Assembly (NCBI GenBank): GCA_026931325.1 | Contig: JAIXLO010000177.1 | Coordinates: forward strand, 32,756 to 96,755 | Reading direction: 5' to 3' | DNA from: Chitinophagales bacterium | GTDB taxonomy: Bacteria > Bacteroidota > Bacteroidia > Chitinophagales > Chitinophagaceae | Length of the DNA stretch: 64,000 bases | Shown here: in pieces, positions 1 through 8,850 of the stretch | Position numbering within the stretch: position 1 is the stretch's first letter | Layout of the letters: the number at the start of each line of letters is the position of its first letter | Position numbers and translations under genes: made by a program | Notes under the pieces: generated by a model | The model's database searches: none | What the model was told of the DNA's origin: nothing | What the model saw: the letters and a program-made list of their open reading frames with translations, nothing else

Positions 1-189
1 AGATACTGATGTACTCATAAAATTTAATTTTACTTTTAGTAATAAATTTATTTATTAAAATAATGAAGGTTATTGAATTTTATAAAATAACTTTCATAGA
101 GATGGATATAAAACTTTGTAAACAAAAGTAACTGTTTTGACTAAATATATAAAGAAGATTATTGATGAAATATTTTGAGAGAGAAGATT
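1..189. other. Left-edge intergenic region with one hairpin
   Basis: No coding frame is convincing here. An imperfect inverted repeat (ATGAAGGTTATT at 63-74, AATAACTTTCAT at 86-97, 11 of 12 positions pair, 11-nt loop) lies downstream of the minus-strand adenosyltransferase gene. It may stabilise or end that transcript, but there is no clear T-tract after it, so a terminator call is weak. Confidence 0.3.
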
Positions 190-750
190 TTATATTCTTG
201 CTTTCCAAGCAATTTCTTCAACTCCTAATATATGCCCTGTATAACGAGCAAGCATAAATAAATAATCGCTTAATCGATTGATATATTTAATAATTAAGGG
301 GCTGATAAACATTTCGTGTTCTTGCATTGCAACACAGTTTCTTTCAGCTCTTCTACAAACACATCGTGCAATATGTGCTGTAGAAACTGCTACATGACCA
401 CCAGGTAAAATAAAATTTTTCATTTTAGGTAATACTTCATTCATCTTATCAATTTCATTTTCTAAAAGTAAAACATCTTCTTCCTTTAAATCTGGCAACT
501 TCATTATTGGATCTTTATCAGGATCAGTAGCTAATGCTGAACCAATGGTAAATAATCTGTCTTGAATTTCTTTTAAAATAATTTTTGTATGTTCCTCTGT
601 TGCATAATCACTTACTAAACCAATGTAAGAATTTAGTTCATCAATTGTTCCATAACTTTCAATACGAAGATGACTTTTAGGAACTTTGGTTCCACCAATT
701 AAAGCTGTTTTACCAGCATCGCCAGTTTTAGTATAAATTTTAATTGCCAT
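190..750 (-). CDS. ATP:cob(I)alamin adenosyltransferase, PduO type
   Basis: Cytosolic enzyme that transfers the adenosyl group of ATP to cob(I)alamin, giving coenzyme B12. The 186-residue length is normal for the family. Visible family motifs are the N-terminal TKTGDAGKT (residues 8-15 region), YGTIDELNSYIG (33-44), ILPGG (114-118) and the ATP-binding helix AHIARCVCRRAER (125-137), followed by NRLSDYLFMLAR (158-169). It starts at an ATG 48 nt after the ABC ATPase gene and is probably the last gene of the clpC run. No cobalamin riboswitch is visible upstream. The family call is firm. Whether it serves methylmalonyl-CoA mutase or ribonucleotide reductase cannot be told from this window. Confidence 0.93.
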   Translation of the reverse strand: MAIKIYTKTGDAGKTALIGGTKVPKSHLRIESYGTIDELNSYIGLVSDYATEEHTKIILKEIQDRLFTIGSALATDPDKDPIMKLPDLKEEDVLLLENEIDKMNEVLPKMKNFILPGGHVAVSTAHIARCVCRRAERNCVAMQEHEMFISPLIIKYINRLSDYLFMLARYTGHILGVEEIAWKARI

Positions 751-798
751 AAATAAATTTATTTGAGAGTTTTAGAACTAAAGAGGCTAAAAATAAAT

Positions 799-1503
799 TT
801 AACCAACAAATGCTCCCTCTTTTATTATATCTGTTTCTACTATACCATCTCTTAACCTTACAATACGCTTTGCATAGTTAGCAATATCTTCTTCATGTGT
901 TACAAGCACAACAGTATTTCCTGCTTCTTGAATTTTTCCAAAAATTTCCATTACTTCAATAGAAGTTTTTGTATCTAAATTTCCTGTTGGTTCATCTGCT
1001 AATAATAGTGCAGGATTATTAACTAAAGCTCTTGCAATAGCTACACGTTGTATTTGTCCTCCACTTAATTCATTGCTTTTATGATGTCCTCTCTCTGCTA
1101 ATCCAACTCTTTCTAAAGCTTCTATTGCTCTTTCAGTTCTTTCTTTTTTTGCAATACCTGCATAAATCAGAGGCAATGCAACATTTTCTATTGCAGTTAA
1201 TCTTGGTAATAAATTAAATTGTTGAAATACAAATCCTATTTCCTTATTTCTTACTTCTGCTAAAGCATCATCAGTCATTTTACTTACATCACTACCATTA
1301 AGAACATATTTACCATTTGTTGGTGTATCTAAACAGCCAATAATATTCATTAAGGTACTTTTTCCGCTACCACTTGGCCCCATTAAAGCTACATACTCGT
1401 TTTTGAAAATATCTAATGAAATACCTTTTAATACTGGTAGTTCTTGACTACCCATAAAATAACTTTTCTGAATATTTTCTAAATGAATGATTGAATTACT
1501 CAA
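799..1503 (-). CDS. ABC transporter ATP-binding protein, LolD/MacB-like
   Basis: Nucleotide-binding subunit of an inner-membrane ABC complex of the LolD/FtsE/MacB group, which moves lipoproteins, peptides or drugs. It has Walker [10 protein letters not shown] (42-50), Q-loop [10 protein letters not shown], signature [15 protein letters not shown] (from 146), Walker [13 protein letters not shown] (from 167) and the switch His near 203. The frame is open to a TTG at 1530. I prefer the in-frame TTG at 1503, which gives [15 protein letters not shown], the usual family N-terminus; no ATG lies before the conserved domain. No permease gene is adjacent, so the partner is encoded elsewhere and the substrate is unknown. 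Confidence 0.88.
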   Translation of the reverse strand: MSNSIIHLENIQKSYFMGSQELPVLKGISLDIFKNEYVALMGPSGSGKSTLMNIIGCLDTPTNGKYVLNGSDVSKMTDDALAEVRNKEIGFVFQQFNLLPRLTAIENVALPLIYAGIAKKERTERAIEALERVGLAERGHHKSNELSGGQIQRVAIARALVNNPALLLADEPTGNLDTKTSIEVMEIFGKIQEAGNTVVLVTHEEDIANYAKRIVRLRDGIVETDIIKEGAFVG

Positions 1504-1557
1504 GTGTATAATTTTTATATAAATAAACAAAAATTATGAAGATTGAAATATCAAAAG

Positions 1558-4116
1558 TTATACTTTTTGTTTTTCTTCATGTTGCTTTAGTTCAAAAATT
1601 ATTTTACTATTTTCTTTATCAAATTTTGCTAATAATACGTCTCCATTTTTTACGTTGGTGTTTAAAATTTCATCTGCTAAAGGATCTTCTAAATATTTTT
1701 GAATGGCTCTGTGCAATGGTCTTGCACCATATTGTACATCATATCCTTTATCTGCAATAAATTCTTTTGCTTCTTCTGATAATTCTAAAGTAAATCCAAT
1801 ATTGCTAAGACGTTGTGTAACTCCTTTCATTAAAATATCAATAATCTTGAAAATATTTTCTTTTGATAAAGAGTTGAAAATAATAATGTCATCAATTCTA
1901 TTTAAAAACTCAGGAGAAAAAGTTTTCTTCAATGCTTTTTCTATAACAGCTTTTTGATTTTCTTCTTGATTTTGCATACGAGTTGCTGTAGCAAAACCAA
2001 CACCATCGCCAAACTCTTTTAATTGTCTTACACCAATATTAGATGTCATTATAATTAATGTATTCTTAAAATTAATTTTTCTTCCTGCACCATCAGTTAA
2101 AATGCCATCATCTAATACTTGTAAAAGAATATTATAAATATCCGGATGTGCTTTTTCAATTTCATCTAATAAAATAACACTGTAAGGTTTACGACGAACT
2201 TTTTCAGTTAATTGTCCTCCTTCTTCATAGCCAACATATCCTGGAGGTGCACCAACCAAACGACTTACAGTAAATTTTTCCATATATTCACTCATATCAA
2301 TTCTAATAAGTGCATCTTCACTATCAAATAAATGTTTGGCCAAACTTCTTGCTAATTCAGTTTTCCCTACTCCTGTTGGGCCTAAAAAAATAAATGAGCC
2401 TATTGGTTTTTTAGGGTCTTTTAAACCAACTCTATTTCGTTGAATTGCTTTTACAACTTTTAATATTGCTTCATCTTGCCCTATAACCATTTCTTTCATA
2501 TCATCACTCATCTTACGAAGTTTTTCTGTTTCTGCTTCTACCATTCTTTTTACAGGGATCCCTGTCATCATACTTATTACTTCTGCAATATTTTCTTCGG
2601 TAATTGGATAGCGTTTGTGTTTGCTTTCTTCTTCCCAATTATTTTTTGCTTTTTCTAATTCTTCTCCTAATCTTTTTTCAGTATCTCTTAAAGATGCGGC
2701 CTCTTCAAATCTTTGGCTTTTTACAACTTTATTTTTTTCGTTTTTAATTTCTTCAATTTGTTTTTCTAATTCTACTATTTCATTAGGTACATTAATATTT
2801 TTTAAATGTACTCTTGCTCCAACTTCATCTAAAACATCTATTGCTTTATCTGGTAATAATCTATCAGTAATATATCTATCACTTAATTTAACACAAGCCT
2901 CAATAGCAAGATCATCAAATGATACGCTATGATAATCTTCGTACTTACTTTTAATGTTATTTAAAATTTGAATGGTTTCATCTACACTTGGAGGTTCAAC
3001 TAAAACTTTTTGAAAACGTCTATCTAATGCTCCATCTTTTTCTATATACATTCTATATTCATCTAAAGTACTAGCACCAATACATTGTAATTCTCCTCTT
3101 GATAATGCTGGTTTAAAAATATTACTTGCATCTAAACTACCACTTGCTCCACCTGCACCTACTATGGTATGAATTTCATCTATAAACAGAATGACATCTC
3201 TGTTTTTTTCTAATTCATTCATAATGGCTTTCATTCTTTCTTCAAACTGTCCTCTATATTTTGTACCAGCAACCAATGCTGCTAAGTCTAAAGAAATAAC
3301 ACGTTTATCAAACAAAACTCTGCTTACTTTTCTTTGCACAATTTTTAGAGCTAATCCTTCTACAATAGCTGTTTTACCAACACCAGGTTCTCCAATTAAA
3401 ATTGGATTATTTTTCTTTCTTCTTGATAAAATTTGTGATACTCTTTCTATTTCATTTTCTCTTCCAACTATTGGGTCTAAAGCACCCATTTCTGCAAGCT
3501 TGGTTACATCTCTACCAAAATTATCTAATACAGGAGTTTTGCTTTTTTGATTAGTAGTTTGTTTGGTTGCACCTCGTTGATGCTGATATCCACTACTCTT
3601 TTTTTCATCTTCAAACTCATCGTCATCATCATTATCTGTATATTCTGATTTTGGAGGAGTCGAAGGAGAATTTGGAGAAATTCCAACCATACCTAACTCT
3701 GTTCTAAAAATATCATAATCTACATCAAACTGGTTTAGAATTTGTGTAGCAATATTTTCTTTATTTCTTAAAATACTCAGTAATAAATGTTCTGTTTCTA
3801 CTAAAGGGCTTTTTAATTCTTTTGCAACGAGTACAGTAATTCGTATTACTTTTTCTGCTTGTTTGGTTAAAGGGAGGCTATTGATGTTAGCAATATTTTT
3901 TCCTGATTTATCTTTCACTGCAAGTTCAATTTCTTTTCTTAAATCGTATAAGTTTACGTTTAAATTTTTTAAAACTTTAATAGCAAGATTTTCACCATCT
4001 CTTATAAGTCCTAATAACAAATGTTCTGTACCTATAAAATCGTTACCCAATCTTAAAGCTTCTTCTCTACTGAAAGATATAACCTCTTTTACCTGTGCTG
4101 AAAAATTATTGTCCAT
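1558..4116 (-). CDS. clpC: ClpC-type AAA+ chaperone (Clp/Hsp100 ATPase)
   Basis: Hexameric unfoldase that feeds substrates to the ClpP protease. The 852-residue protein has two N-terminal Clp repeats (about 4-140), an acidic linker, AAA domain 1 with Walker A GEPGVGKT (242-249) and DEIHT, a coiled-coil/UVR-like middle region (KSQRFEEAASLRDTEKRL), and AAA domain 2 with GPTGVGKT near residue 575 plus the ClpB-type C-terminal domain. A longer frame begins at a TTG at 4137, but the ATG at 4116 (MDNNFSAQVKEVI) matches the family start. It leads the clpC / ABC / adenosyltransferase run and diverges from the STAS-like gene. A TATCATTG box on the minus strand (4135-4142) is a possible -7 element. Confidence 0.96.
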   Translation of the reverse strand: MDNNFSAQVKEVISFSREEALRLGNDFIGTEHLLLGLIRDGENLAIKVLKNLNVNLYDLRKEIELAVKDKSGKNIANINSLPLTKQAEKVIRITVLVAKELKSPLVETEHLLLSILRNKENIATQILNQFDVDYDIFRTELGMVGISPNSPSTPPKSEYTDNDDDDEFEDEKKSSGYQHQRGATKQTTNQKSKTPVLDNFGRDVTKLAEMGALDPIVGRENEIERVSQILSRRKKNNPILIGEPGVGKTAIVEGLALKIVQRKVSRVLFDKRVISLDLAALVAGTKYRGQFEERMKAIMNELEKNRDVILFIDEIHTIVGAGGASGSLDASNIFKPALSRGELQCIGASTLDEYRMYIEKDGALDRRFQKVLVEPPSVDETIQILNNIKSKYEDYHSVSFDDLAIEACVKLSDRYITDRLLPDKAIDVLDEVGARVHLKNINVPNEIVELEKQIEEIKNEKNKVVKSQRFEEAASLRDTEKRLGEELEKAKNNWEEESKHKRYPITEENIAEVISMMTGIPVKRMVEAETEKLRKMSDDMKEMVIGQDEAILKVVKAIQRNRVGLKDPKKPIGSFIFLGPTGVGKTELARSLAKHLFDSEDALIRIDMSEYMEKFTVSRLVGAPPGYVGYEEGGQLTEKVRRKPYSVILLDEIEKAHPDIYNILLQVLDDGILTDGAGRKINFKNTLIIMTSNIGVRQLKEFGDGVGFATATRMQNQEENQKAVIEKALKKTFSPEFLNRIDDIIIFNSLSKENIFKIIDILMKGVTQRLSNIGFTLELSEEAKEFIADKGYDVQYGARPLHRAIQKYLEDPLADEILNTNVKNGDVLLAKFDKENSKIIFELKQHEEKQKV

Positions 4117-4147
4117 AATATGTTTGGGTTTATACAATGATAAAGAA

Positions 4148-4155
4148 TATTTTTG
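4148..4155 (+). promoter_or_regulatory. Bacteroidota -7 box (TATTTTTG) for the STAS-like gene
   Basis: TATTTTTG matches the Bacteroidota TAnnTTTG -7 consensus and lies 48 nt before the ATG at 4204, in the divergent clpC intergenic region. No clean -33 TTTG was identified, so the call rests on the -7 box and its position. Confidence 0.4.
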
Positions 4156-4203
4156 AGCTAAGTTAATACACTTTTATTCACACAATGTTAATGAAAATTT
4201 ATT

Positions 4204-4599
4204 ATGAAATTCAAAGTTGATACCAAAGAAAAATTTACGACTATTATGCTTAATGAGCAAATTGTTAATGTCAATGTGGCTGAAAAGTTAAATGAATTTT
4301 GTATGCCTTATTTATCTAAGCAAGTAAAAAATATTATTCTGCATTTAGGTAGTGTAGAAGATATGGAAGAACATGCTGCTTATAAAATTGTTGAATTACA
4401 ACAAGCATTTTATGCAGCAAATGCAAGTTTTGTTATTTGTAATATAAATAAACATATTGAAGAAAAACTAGAAGAATTAGAATTGTTAGAGGTAATGAAT
4501 GTTACTCCTACTGAAAGTGAAGCTTGGGATATTGTACAAATGGAAGAAATAGAACGTGAATTATTGGATAGTGATGATATTGCCTTTAATGGAAATTGA
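4204..4599 (+). CDS. STAS-domain-like protein (anti-sigma antagonist fold)
   Basis: A 131-residue cytosolic protein whose pattern resembles a STAS/SpoIIAA domain: an N-terminal strand (MKFKVDTKEKFTTIML), a strand ending in KNIILHLGSVEDME where anti-sigma antagonists carry their phosphorylatable Ser/Thr, a long helix, a second strand (ASFVICNI) and an acidic C-terminal helix. S49 in LGSVEDME is a candidate regulatory residue. No partner kinase or sigma factor is adjacent. It is transcribed away from clpC and converges on comF. The fold assignment is inferred from pattern only, and the function is unknown. Confidence 0.6.
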   Translation: MKFKVDTKEKFTTIMLNEQIVNVNVAEKLNEFCMPYLSKQVKNIILHLGSVEDMEEHAAYKIVELQQAFYAANASFVICNINKHIEEKLEELELLEVMNVTPTESEAWDIVQMEEIERELLDSDDIAFNGN

Positions 4600-4618
4600 T
4601 TTTTCGTTTTATCTTTTA

Positions 4619-5323
4619 TCAACTCATAGCACAAGCAACAGTTGCAATACTTAAAGCACTACATCCACTTTCTAAAATAATATTTCCACAAGCATCTAAT
4701 GTAGAGCCAGTGGTTACAATATCATCAACTAATAATACATGTTTATTTTTAATTGCTTCAGCATTTTTAACAGCAAAAACGCCATCCATATTTTGCCAAC
4801 GTGCAATACGGTTATTGTGTGTTTGTGTTTCTGTAAAAACAGTTCTAATAACTGATTTTACATCAATAGGTTTATTAAAAATTGTGGCTAACCCATTTGC
4901 AATTAATGCAGCTTGATTGTAGCCACGTTTAGCTTCCTTCTTTGCATTTAAAGGAAGTGGAATTATTACATCAACAGAATTAAATTTTTCAGATTTAATC
5001 AACTGATTGCCCAACAATTTTCCTAAAAAAATTCCTGCTTCTTTATTGCCCTTATATTTTAGTTGATGTATAATATGTTGTATTAAAGATTGTTTTGAAA
5101 AATAAAATGCTGCTGTTGCAGATTGTATTTTTAATCTACCATAAAAAAGTTTTTCAACAGGGTTGTTTGATATTTTTTCAAATCCAGTTTCTGGAAGTTG
5201 TGCTAAACATTTCATACATAAAAATTCGTGTTGGAGTATAGCATCAGTACCACATCCTTCACAATAATGAGGGAAAATAAGGTGAGAAAAATCTTTGATG
5301 TATGATTGAATAGTACTCCACAT
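4619..5323 (-). CDS. comF: ComF-family phosphoribosyltransferase-like protein
   Basis: ComF-type protein needed for DNA uptake in transformable bacteria. It has an N-terminal zinc motif (C21-x2-C24 and C36-x2-C39) and a C-terminal phosphoribosyltransferase domain with the PRPP loop VLLVDDIVTTGST (196-208). A longer frame starts at a TTG at 5362 inside radA. The ATG at 5323 is one base after the radA stop (TAG-A-ATG), gives a typical ComF N-terminus and points to translational coupling. At 234 residues it has the normal size. Its exact biochemical role is unresolved in the family. The pairing with radA, also a recombination/competence factor, supports a transformation role by inference. Confidence 0.88.
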   Translation of the reverse strand: MWSTIQSYIKDFSHLIFPHYCEGCGTDAILQHEFLCMKCLAQLPETGFEKISNNPVEKLFYGRLKIQSATAAFYFSKQSLIQHIIHQLKYKGNKEAGIFLGKLLGNQLIKSEKFNSVDVIIPLPLNAKKEAKRGYNQAALIANGLATIFNKPIDVKSVIRTVFTETQTHNNRIARWQNMDGVFAVKNAEAIKNKHVLLVDDIVTTGSTLDACGNIILESGCSALSIATVACAMS

Positions 5324-5324
5324 T

Positions 5325-6689
5325 CTAAAACAATTTTTGATAAACTTCATGCACTTGTCCAACAGGAATAATTTCTATTTTAAATCCTTTTGTGTTTAAT
5401 GTTTTTTTATTAAACTTACTTACAAATATTTTTTCAAAGCCTAATTTTTCTGCTTCTGCAATACGTTGTTCTATTCTGTTTACTGCTCTTATTTCTCCAT
5501 TTAAACCTACTTCGCCTGCAAAGCAAATTTGTTGTGGCAACGGCACATCTTCATAGCTTGAAAGTAAAGCACAAATAACTGCTAAATCAATTGATGGGTC
5601 TTCTACTTTTAATCCTCCTGCTATGTTTACAAATACATCTTTTGTTCCAAACAAAAAGCCTCCACGTTTTTCCAAAACAGCTAATAATAATTGTAATCTT
5701 CTTAAATCAAAGCCTGTAACAGTTCTTTGTGGAGTGCCATAAACACTTTGTGTTACCAATGCCTGAACTTCAATTAACAAAGGTCGCATACCTTCCATTG
5801 TTGCTGCAATAGCACTACCACTTAATTGTTCTTCTTTTTGAGTAATTAAAATTTCACTTGGGTTTGTTACAGCTTTCATTCCTTCTGAAGTCATTTCATA
5901 AATGCCTAATTCTGCAGTGCTGCCAAATCTATTTTTTAAGGTTCTTAAAATTCTATAAGCATAATGTCTGTCTCCTTCAAATTGCAACACAGTGTCCACC
6001 ATGTGTTCTAAAATTTTTGGTCCAGCAATAGTACCATCTTTAGTGATATGACCAATTAAAAAAACAGGTGTATTAGTTTCTTTAGCAAAACGTTGAAATT
6101 CTGCTGCACATTCTCTTATTTGACTTACACTACCTGCACCAGAATCAATAATATTACTTTGCAATGTTTGCACAGAATCCACAATTACGATTTGTGGTTT
6201 TAATTTTTTAATTTCTTGAAAAATTGTTTGTGTGCTTGTTTCTGTTAGCAGATAAAAATCGTTATTAGCAATTTTTAATCTATCTGCACGCATTTTAATT
6301 TGTTGTTCACTTTCTTCTCCACTTATATACAACACTTTAAAGCCTTTCATCATTAAACCATGTTGTAAAAACAAAGTGCTTTTGCCAATACCAGGTTCTC
6401 CAGCTACTAAAACCAAACTTCCTAAAACAATTCCACCACCTAATACTCTATTTAATTCAGCATCATAAGTTTCTATTCTTCTTTCTTCTGTAGTTGCAAT
6501 ATTATGTAATGCTATTACTTTATTTTGTTTTGGTTCATTAGTATAACCTTTCCACTCTTGCAATTTATTTTTTTCTACTACTTCTTCTACAAAAGTATTC
6601 CACTCGTTACAGCTTGGGCATTTGCCTAACCATTTAGCACTTTCATATCCACAATTATTACAAAAGAATGATGTTTTAATTTTTGCCAT
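5325..6689 (-). CDS. radA: DNA repair protein RadA (Sms)
   Basis: RecA-like, DnaB-related ATPase that drives branch migration in recombination and natural transformation. The 454 residues show the N-terminal zinc finger (C10, C13, C24, C27), Walker A GEPGIGKST (97-105), the RadA-specific KNRFG motif (252-256), and a C-terminal Lon-protease-like domain (VFVNIAGGLKVEDPSIDLA). It begins at an ATG. A near-consensus -7 box (TATCTTTA on the minus strand, 6694-6701) sits just upstream, so the leader would be very short. It is directly followed by comF. Confidence 0.96.
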   Translation of the reverse strand: MAKIKTSFFCNNCGYESAKWLGKCPSCNEWNTFVEEVVEKNKLQEWKGYTNEPKQNKVIALHNIATTEERRIETYDAELNRVLGGGIVLGSLVLVAGEPGIGKSTLFLQHGLMMKGFKVLYISGEESEQQIKMRADRLKIANNDFYLLTETSTQTIFQEIKKLKPQIVIVDSVQTLQSNIIDSGAGSVSQIRECAAEFQRFAKETNTPVFLIGHITKDGTIAGPKILEHMVDTVLQFEGDRHYAYRILRTLKNRFGSTAELGIYEMTSEGMKAVTNPSEILITQKEEQLSGSAIAATMEGMRPLLIEVQALVTQSVYGTPQRTVTGFDLRRLQLLLAVLEKRGGFLFGTKDVFVNIAGGLKVEDPSIDLAVICALLSSYEDVPLPQQICFAGEVGLNGEIRAVNRIEQRIAEAEKLGFEKIFVSKFNKKTLNTKGFKIEIIPVGQVHEVYQKLF

Positions 6690-7065
6690 AAAGTAAAGAT
6701 AACATTCCTTGAGAGTTGAGAATGTGAAGTTTAGAATTTTTAATTCAAAATAGTTCTGATTGTACGAATTTGTTTTCTTAATTCAACAATTTATTTACAA
6801 AAAAGAAAATTATTAATAGATAAAAAACTAATTATTTTTTAAATGCAAAAGGGTCAGCAAAAATGCCAACCCTCTTACTTACTAACCCATAAATTCTATG
6901 TGCTAAATTACAATTTAGAGCATATTTCAAAATATTTTTTGACAATGTGAAAACTTACTTTATCAAATAAATAAAAAAATTATTTGTATATAATATTCTC
7001 AAAACAAAAAGCCATTTTGGCGTAAAATTTTAATACTAATTAAAATATTTATGTCAAGTTGTCTA
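6690..7065. other. 376-bp intergenic region between radA and the RNase G gene
   Basis: No protein-coding frame is supported. It holds a GU-paired hairpin with a U-tract (6847-6872) and a second hairpin (6901-6922), described separately as a terminator / small-RNA candidate. The rest is AT-rich sequence, including a TCAAAA/TTTTGA inverted repeat near 6929-6944. The radA promoter must lie at the left end. Confidence 0.6.
6846..6935 (-). ncRNA. Candidate small RNA, or long 3' UTR, ending in an intrinsic terminator
   Basis: Read on the minus strand, about 90 nt contain a hairpin at 6901-6922 (GCTCTAAATT / AATTTAGCA with a small bulge), a single-stranded purine-rich stretch (GGGTTAGTAAGTAAGAG), then a terminator-like hairpin GGGTTGGC-ATTTTT-GCTGACCC (6851-6872) followed by TTTTGCATTT. 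The last stem pairs fully only as minus-strand RNA, where two positions are G-U; on the plus strand they would be A-C mismatches. It may simply end the RNase G operon, whose stop is about 190 nt upstream, or be a separate small RNA. No clear promoter was found for the latter. Confidence 0.35.
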
Positions 7066-8613
7066 TTAAAATTTAATTTCTTCTTCATTTTGATCTAAGA
7101 AATGAAACTCTACAATTCCATAATTTGTATTTGGATGAACAGAAAGTTTAATCTTATATTTTCTTTTCCATTTTTTTGCAATAGAAGTAAATAATCCTTT
7201 AGTTAAATGAGAATAAACAATTGGATGAACCATTAATGTAAGATTTTTATGCCCATTTGATGATAAATAATAAACTCGTTTTTCAATTTCATCTTCTAAT
7301 AATAAAGTGCTTGTAATTTTTCCTGTACCTCCACAAGTTGGGCAATTTTCAGCTGTATTAATATTTACTTCTGGTCTCATTCTTTGTCTGGTAATTTGCA
7401 TTAATCCAAACTTAGAAATTGGTAATACAGCGTGTTTAGCTCTATCTGCTTTTAAAAATAATTCCATTGCCTCTTGTAATTTTTTTCTATTATCAGGCAA
7501 TTTCATATCTATAAAATCTACAACAATAATTCCACCAATATCTCTTAATCTTAATTGACGTGCAATTTCTTCAGCAGCTTCTAAATTTGTTTCTAATGCA
7601 TTTTCTTCTTGACTATTGCTTACACTTTTATAACCACTATTTACATCAATTACATGCAAAGCTTCAGTATGTTCAATAATAAGATAAGCACCACTATCTA
7701 AATTTACAGTTTTACCAAAAGCTCCTTTTACTTGTTTTGTAATTCCAAACTGATCAAAAATTGGTGTGCCATTATTTAGATAGCTAACAATATCTACTTT
7801 ATCTGGTGCAATACGTTGTATGTAGGATTTTATTTCATTGTAAATATTTTTATCATTTACAACTATTTTATTAAACGATTCATTCAACAAATCTCTTAAA
7901 ATGCTGGTAGTTTTATTTTGCTCACTTAATATTTTAGCTGGTGCTTCTGCACCACTAATATTTGCTTGTATGGTTTTCCAAGTTTCTGTTAAATCCAGTA
8001 AATCTTGATGAAGTTCTGCAGTTGACTTTCCTTCTGCAGCAGTGCGTACAATAATACCAAAATTTTTTGGTCTTATTGCTTCAACTATTTTATGCAGCCT
8101 TTTACGTTCTTCACTTGAATGAATTTTTTTAGATACAGCAACAATTTCATTGAATGGAGTAAGAACAATAAAGCGTCCTGGTAAACTTATTTCACAACTT
8201 AATCTTGGACCTTTAGCAGCAATTGGTTCTTTTAAAATTTGTACTAAGATGGTTGGTTTTCCATTTAATACTTCATTTATTTTTCCTGTTTTTACAATTT
8301 CAGGTTCTATTTCAAACTTAGAGAAGTCAAAGGGAGTACCTTTAGAATTTATTGCTTGTTGCGTATATTTTAGAATAGATTTTGCATAAGGCGATAAATC
8401 TGTATAATGTAAAAAAGCATCTTTTTCAAAGCCTACATCTACAAATGCTGCATTTAACCCTGGTATAAGTTTTTTTACTTTACCTAAATATAAATCACCA
8501 ACTCCAAAACTTGCATCTGCTTTTTCGTTATGTAGTTCTACTAATTTCTTTTCTTCCAACAAGGCAATTTCTACACCTGTTGGTGTTGTATTAATAATTA
8601 ATTCTTTGTTCAC
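7066..8613 (-). CDS. rng: Ribonuclease G/E family endoribonuclease
   Basis: Endoribonuclease that matures rRNA and starts mRNA decay. The 515-residue protein matches RNase G rather than the longer RNase E with its C-terminal scaffold. It has an N-terminal S1-type RNA-binding region (FVDVGFEKDAFLHYTDL, 58-74), the metal-binding catalytic aspartates in VIDVNSGY (near 323) and VVDFIDM (near 365), and the Zn-link CPTCGGTGK (near 424). It starts with GTG at 8613. It is the last gene of the HU / TPR / bTHX / RNase G operon, preceded by a 237-nt structured spacer that may be part of its control. Confidence 0.95.
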   Translation of the reverse strand: MNKELIINTTPTGVEIALLEEKKLVELHNEKADASFGVGDLYLGKVKKLIPGLNAAFVDVGFEKDAFLHYTDLSPYAKSILKYTQQAINSKGTPFDFSKFEIEPEIVKTGKINEVLNGKPTILVQILKEPIAAKGPRLSCEISLPGRFIVLTPFNEIVAVSKKIHSSEERKRLHKIVEAIRPKNFGIIVRTAAEGKSTAELHQDLLDLTETWKTIQANISGAEAPAKILSEQNKTTSILRDLLNESFNKIVVNDKNIYNEIKSYIQRIAPDKVDIVSYLNNGTPIFDQFGITKQVKGAFGKTVNLDSGAYLIIEHTEALHVIDVNSGYKSVSNSQEENALETNLEAAEEIARQLRLRDIGGIIVVDFIDMKLPDNRKKLQEAMELFLKADRAKHAVLPISKFGLMQITRQRMRPEVNINTAENCPTCGGTGKITSTLLLEDEIEKRVYYLSSNGHKNLTLMVHPIVYSHLTKGLFTSIAKKWKRKYKIKLSVHPNTNYGIVEFHFLDQNEEEIKF

Positions 8614-8752
8614 AAAATTTGCAACTTTTTAAAATACAAAATATTACTCCTGAAATCAGGTAGTAAATCAATATCACTATTGGAGTAATTGCCTCTGAAA
8701 TAAATAAAAGAAGGAAAGGAAAAGTTGCAGCAAAGAAAGAGGTAATTACTTT
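8591..8752 (-). pseudogene. Possible membrane-protein remnant upstream of rng
   Basis: A minus-strand frame without any start codon but open for about 53 codons encodes two hydrophobic stretches (FAATFPFLLLFISEAITP and IVILIYYLISGVIFCIL). This looks like the tail of a multi-spanning transporter, and it overlaps the first bases of rng in another frame. The pattern recalls the last helices of MFS proteins, but AT-rich DNA easily gives hydrophobic frames, so this may be chance. Confidence 0.2.
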
Positions 8753-8850
8753 TCAGTGTTTTAAATATGTATAAGTCTGATAAATTTATAATATGCAGAC
8801 TTATACATAAAGGATATTAATCCATTATTCGTAAAAAGAAAACTTATTGT
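8614..8850 (-). promoter_or_regulatory. Structured spacer/leader between bTHX and rng
   Basis: This operon spacer contains a perfect 14-bp inverted repeat (TATGTATAAGTCTG at 8766-8779, complement at 8796-8809, 16-nt loop) and a 12-bp repeat with one G-U pair (8685-8696 with 8738-8749). Large hairpins before an RNase E/G gene could act as processing sites or as autoregulatory elements, as known for the E. coli rne leader. That role here is inference. Confidence 0.4.

Noticed and set aside
751-798. Cobalamin riboswitch before the adenosyltransferase gene
   Set aside because: The 48-nt gap is far too short and the gene lies inside a run with the ABC ATPase gene.
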